This document shows positions 5,600 through 5,890 of a stretch of 5,890 bases of DNA, piece after piece. Location: contig CAZQGE010000067.1 of assembly GCA_964592815.1 (NCBI GenBank), forward strand, positions 1 through 5,890. Reading direction: 5' to 3'. The translations under genes were made by a program, and so were the position numbers. How positions within the stretch are numbered: position 1 is the stretch's first letter; the number at the start of each line of letters is the position of its first letter. This DNA is from CAZQGE01 sp964592815 (lineage in GTDB: Bacteria; Bacillota; Clostridia; Christensenellales; CAG-917). Under the pieces are notes generated by a model. It was not told where the DNA came from and ran no database searches. It was given only the letters and a program-made list of their open reading frames with translations.

Positions 5600-5674
5600 G
5601 CGGGAGTGACTCAGTGGTAGAGTGTCACCTTGCCAAGGTGAAAGTCGCGGGTCCGAATCCCGTCTCCCGCTCCA
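5600..5674 (+). tRNA. tRNA-Gly(GCC)
   Basis: A 75-nt cloverleaf, CCA included. The acceptor GCGGGAG pairs with CTCCCGC, the discriminator is U and CCA is encoded. The D stem is ACTC/GAGT with loop AGTGGTA, which keeps G18 and G19. The anticodon stem TCACC/GGTGA holds the loop TTGCCAA, anticodon GCC at 5632-5634. The T stem is GCGGG/CCCGT. The T loop reads UCCGAAU, so the almost invariant U55 (pseudouridine in mature tRNA) is C at 5653. All stems are otherwise intact, and it is probably functional. No terminator follows, so it is probably co-transcribed with tRNA-Lys. Confidence 0.97.
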
Positions 5675-5814
5675 AGCAAAAGCTAAACTCTTAAAATCAA
5701 TTCATAATGTGATACATTTTATACCAATGGCACATAGAGTTTGCAAAAACAATAAAGTTGATATCCAAAAAGCGACAAGGACCGCAAATTTGCGTAATTG
5801 TCGCGTAGATATAT
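5675..5814 (+). other. Structured spacer between tRNA-Gly and tRNA-Lys
   Basis: This 140-nt stretch holds no credible protein gene and no clear promoter or T-run terminator. It contains two inverted-repeat units. In the first, GCTAAACTCT (5682-5691) pairs with AGAGTTTGC (5736-5744) with one bulged base, and encloses AATGT (5706-5710) paired with ACATT (5714-5718). In the second, GCGACAA (5772-5778) pairs exactly with TTGTCGC (5798-5804), and encloses the palindrome CGCAAATTTGCG (5783-5794). The second unit ends ten bases before tRNA-Lys and is much richer in GC than the surrounding DNA. It may be a processing element of a Gly-Lys precursor, a small RNA or the remnant of an insertion; the sequence does not decide. 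Confidence 0.5.
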
Positions 5815-5890
5815 GCGCCTTTAGCTCAGTTGGTAGAGCAACTGACTCTTAATCAGTGGGTCCCCGGTTCGAATCCGTGAAGGCGCACCA
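5815..5890 (+). tRNA. tRNA-Lys(CUU)
   Basis: A 76-nt cloverleaf ending exactly at the window edge, CCA included. The acceptor GCGCCTT pairs with AAGGCGC, and the discriminator is A. The D stem is GCTC/GAGC. The anticodon stem ACTGA/TCAGT holds the loop CTCTTAA, anticodon CUU at 5848-5850, for AAG codons. The T loop UUCGAAU is canonical. The T stem CCCGG/CCGTG has a C50-U64 mismatch (5864 and 5878), where A50-U64 would pair. No -10 is found at the spacing used by the other two tRNAs, so it probably relies on the tRNA-Gly promoter. Confidence 0.96.

Noticed and set aside
5622..5852. 76-residue plus-strand open frame across the tRNA cluster
   Set aside because: It overlaps most of both tRNA-Gly and tRNA-Lys, has no ribosome site and encodes no recognisable domain. 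It is a by-product of the tRNA sequences.
5815..5890. tRNA-Lys 3' end as an integration site for a mobile element
   Set aside because: The window ends at the CCA. No integrase and no duplicated tRNA tail are visible, so nothing supports it here.
1..5890. CRISPR array, toxin-antitoxin pair, transposase or phage module
   Set aside because: No regularly spaced repeats, no paired small overlapping genes and no transposase or phage motifs were found on either strand.

Overview
This is an AT-rich chromosomal window that looks like a low-GC Gram-positive anaerobe of the Clostridia. The pointers are a class III (Bacillus/Clostridium-type) fructose-1,6-bisphosphatase, a CsoR/DUF156 repressor of the type common in Clostridia, a YhfW-like FAD/Rieske protein, tRNA genes with encoded CCA, and sigma-A promoters with several extended -10 elements. 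TGA is used as a stop and TGG encodes Trp, so the standard code applies. The exact taxon cannot be read from the window.

Layout. At the left edge a small CsoR/FrmR-family metal-sensing repressor runs leftward from a strong promoter (TTGACA-17-TAAAAT). It is divergent from fbp, which has an extended -10 promoter and a leader of roughly 75 nt. Three rightward genes follow: fbp (544-2436), an FAD-dependent oxidoreductase ending in a very short Rieske [2Fe-2S] module (2545-3831), and a membrane-anchored Dcr2-like metallophosphoesterase (3952-5172). The gaps of 108 and 120 bp each hold promoter-like sequence, so these three may be separately transcribed rather than one operon. A set of AT-rich dyads follows the last of them. 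The right end is a tRNA cluster: tRNA-Leu(UAG) leftward with its own terminator, then tRNA-Gly(GCC) and tRNA-Lys(CUU) rightward, separated by a 140-nt spacer with strong dyads.

How the genes relate. Fbp is a central gluconeogenic enzyme. The FAD/Rieske protein is a soluble redox enzyme of unknown substrate. The phosphoesterase probably acts outside the membrane on an unknown substrate. Nothing in the sequence links them functionally, although Fbp and the phosphoesterase share the calcineurin-like metallophosphoesterase fold. I see no defence system, CRISPR array, transposase or phage gene.

Points worth a second look: all three tRNAs carry a non-canonical T-arm position (U50-U64 in Leu, C55 in Gly, C50-U64 in Lys); the Leu and Gly tRNA promoters have identical geometry; the Gly-Lys spacer is highly structured; the Rieske domain is reduced to its cluster-binding part; the phosphoesterase seems to have almost no 5' leader and no Shine-Dalgarno; and the fbp promoter sits between two exact 15-bp direct repeats.
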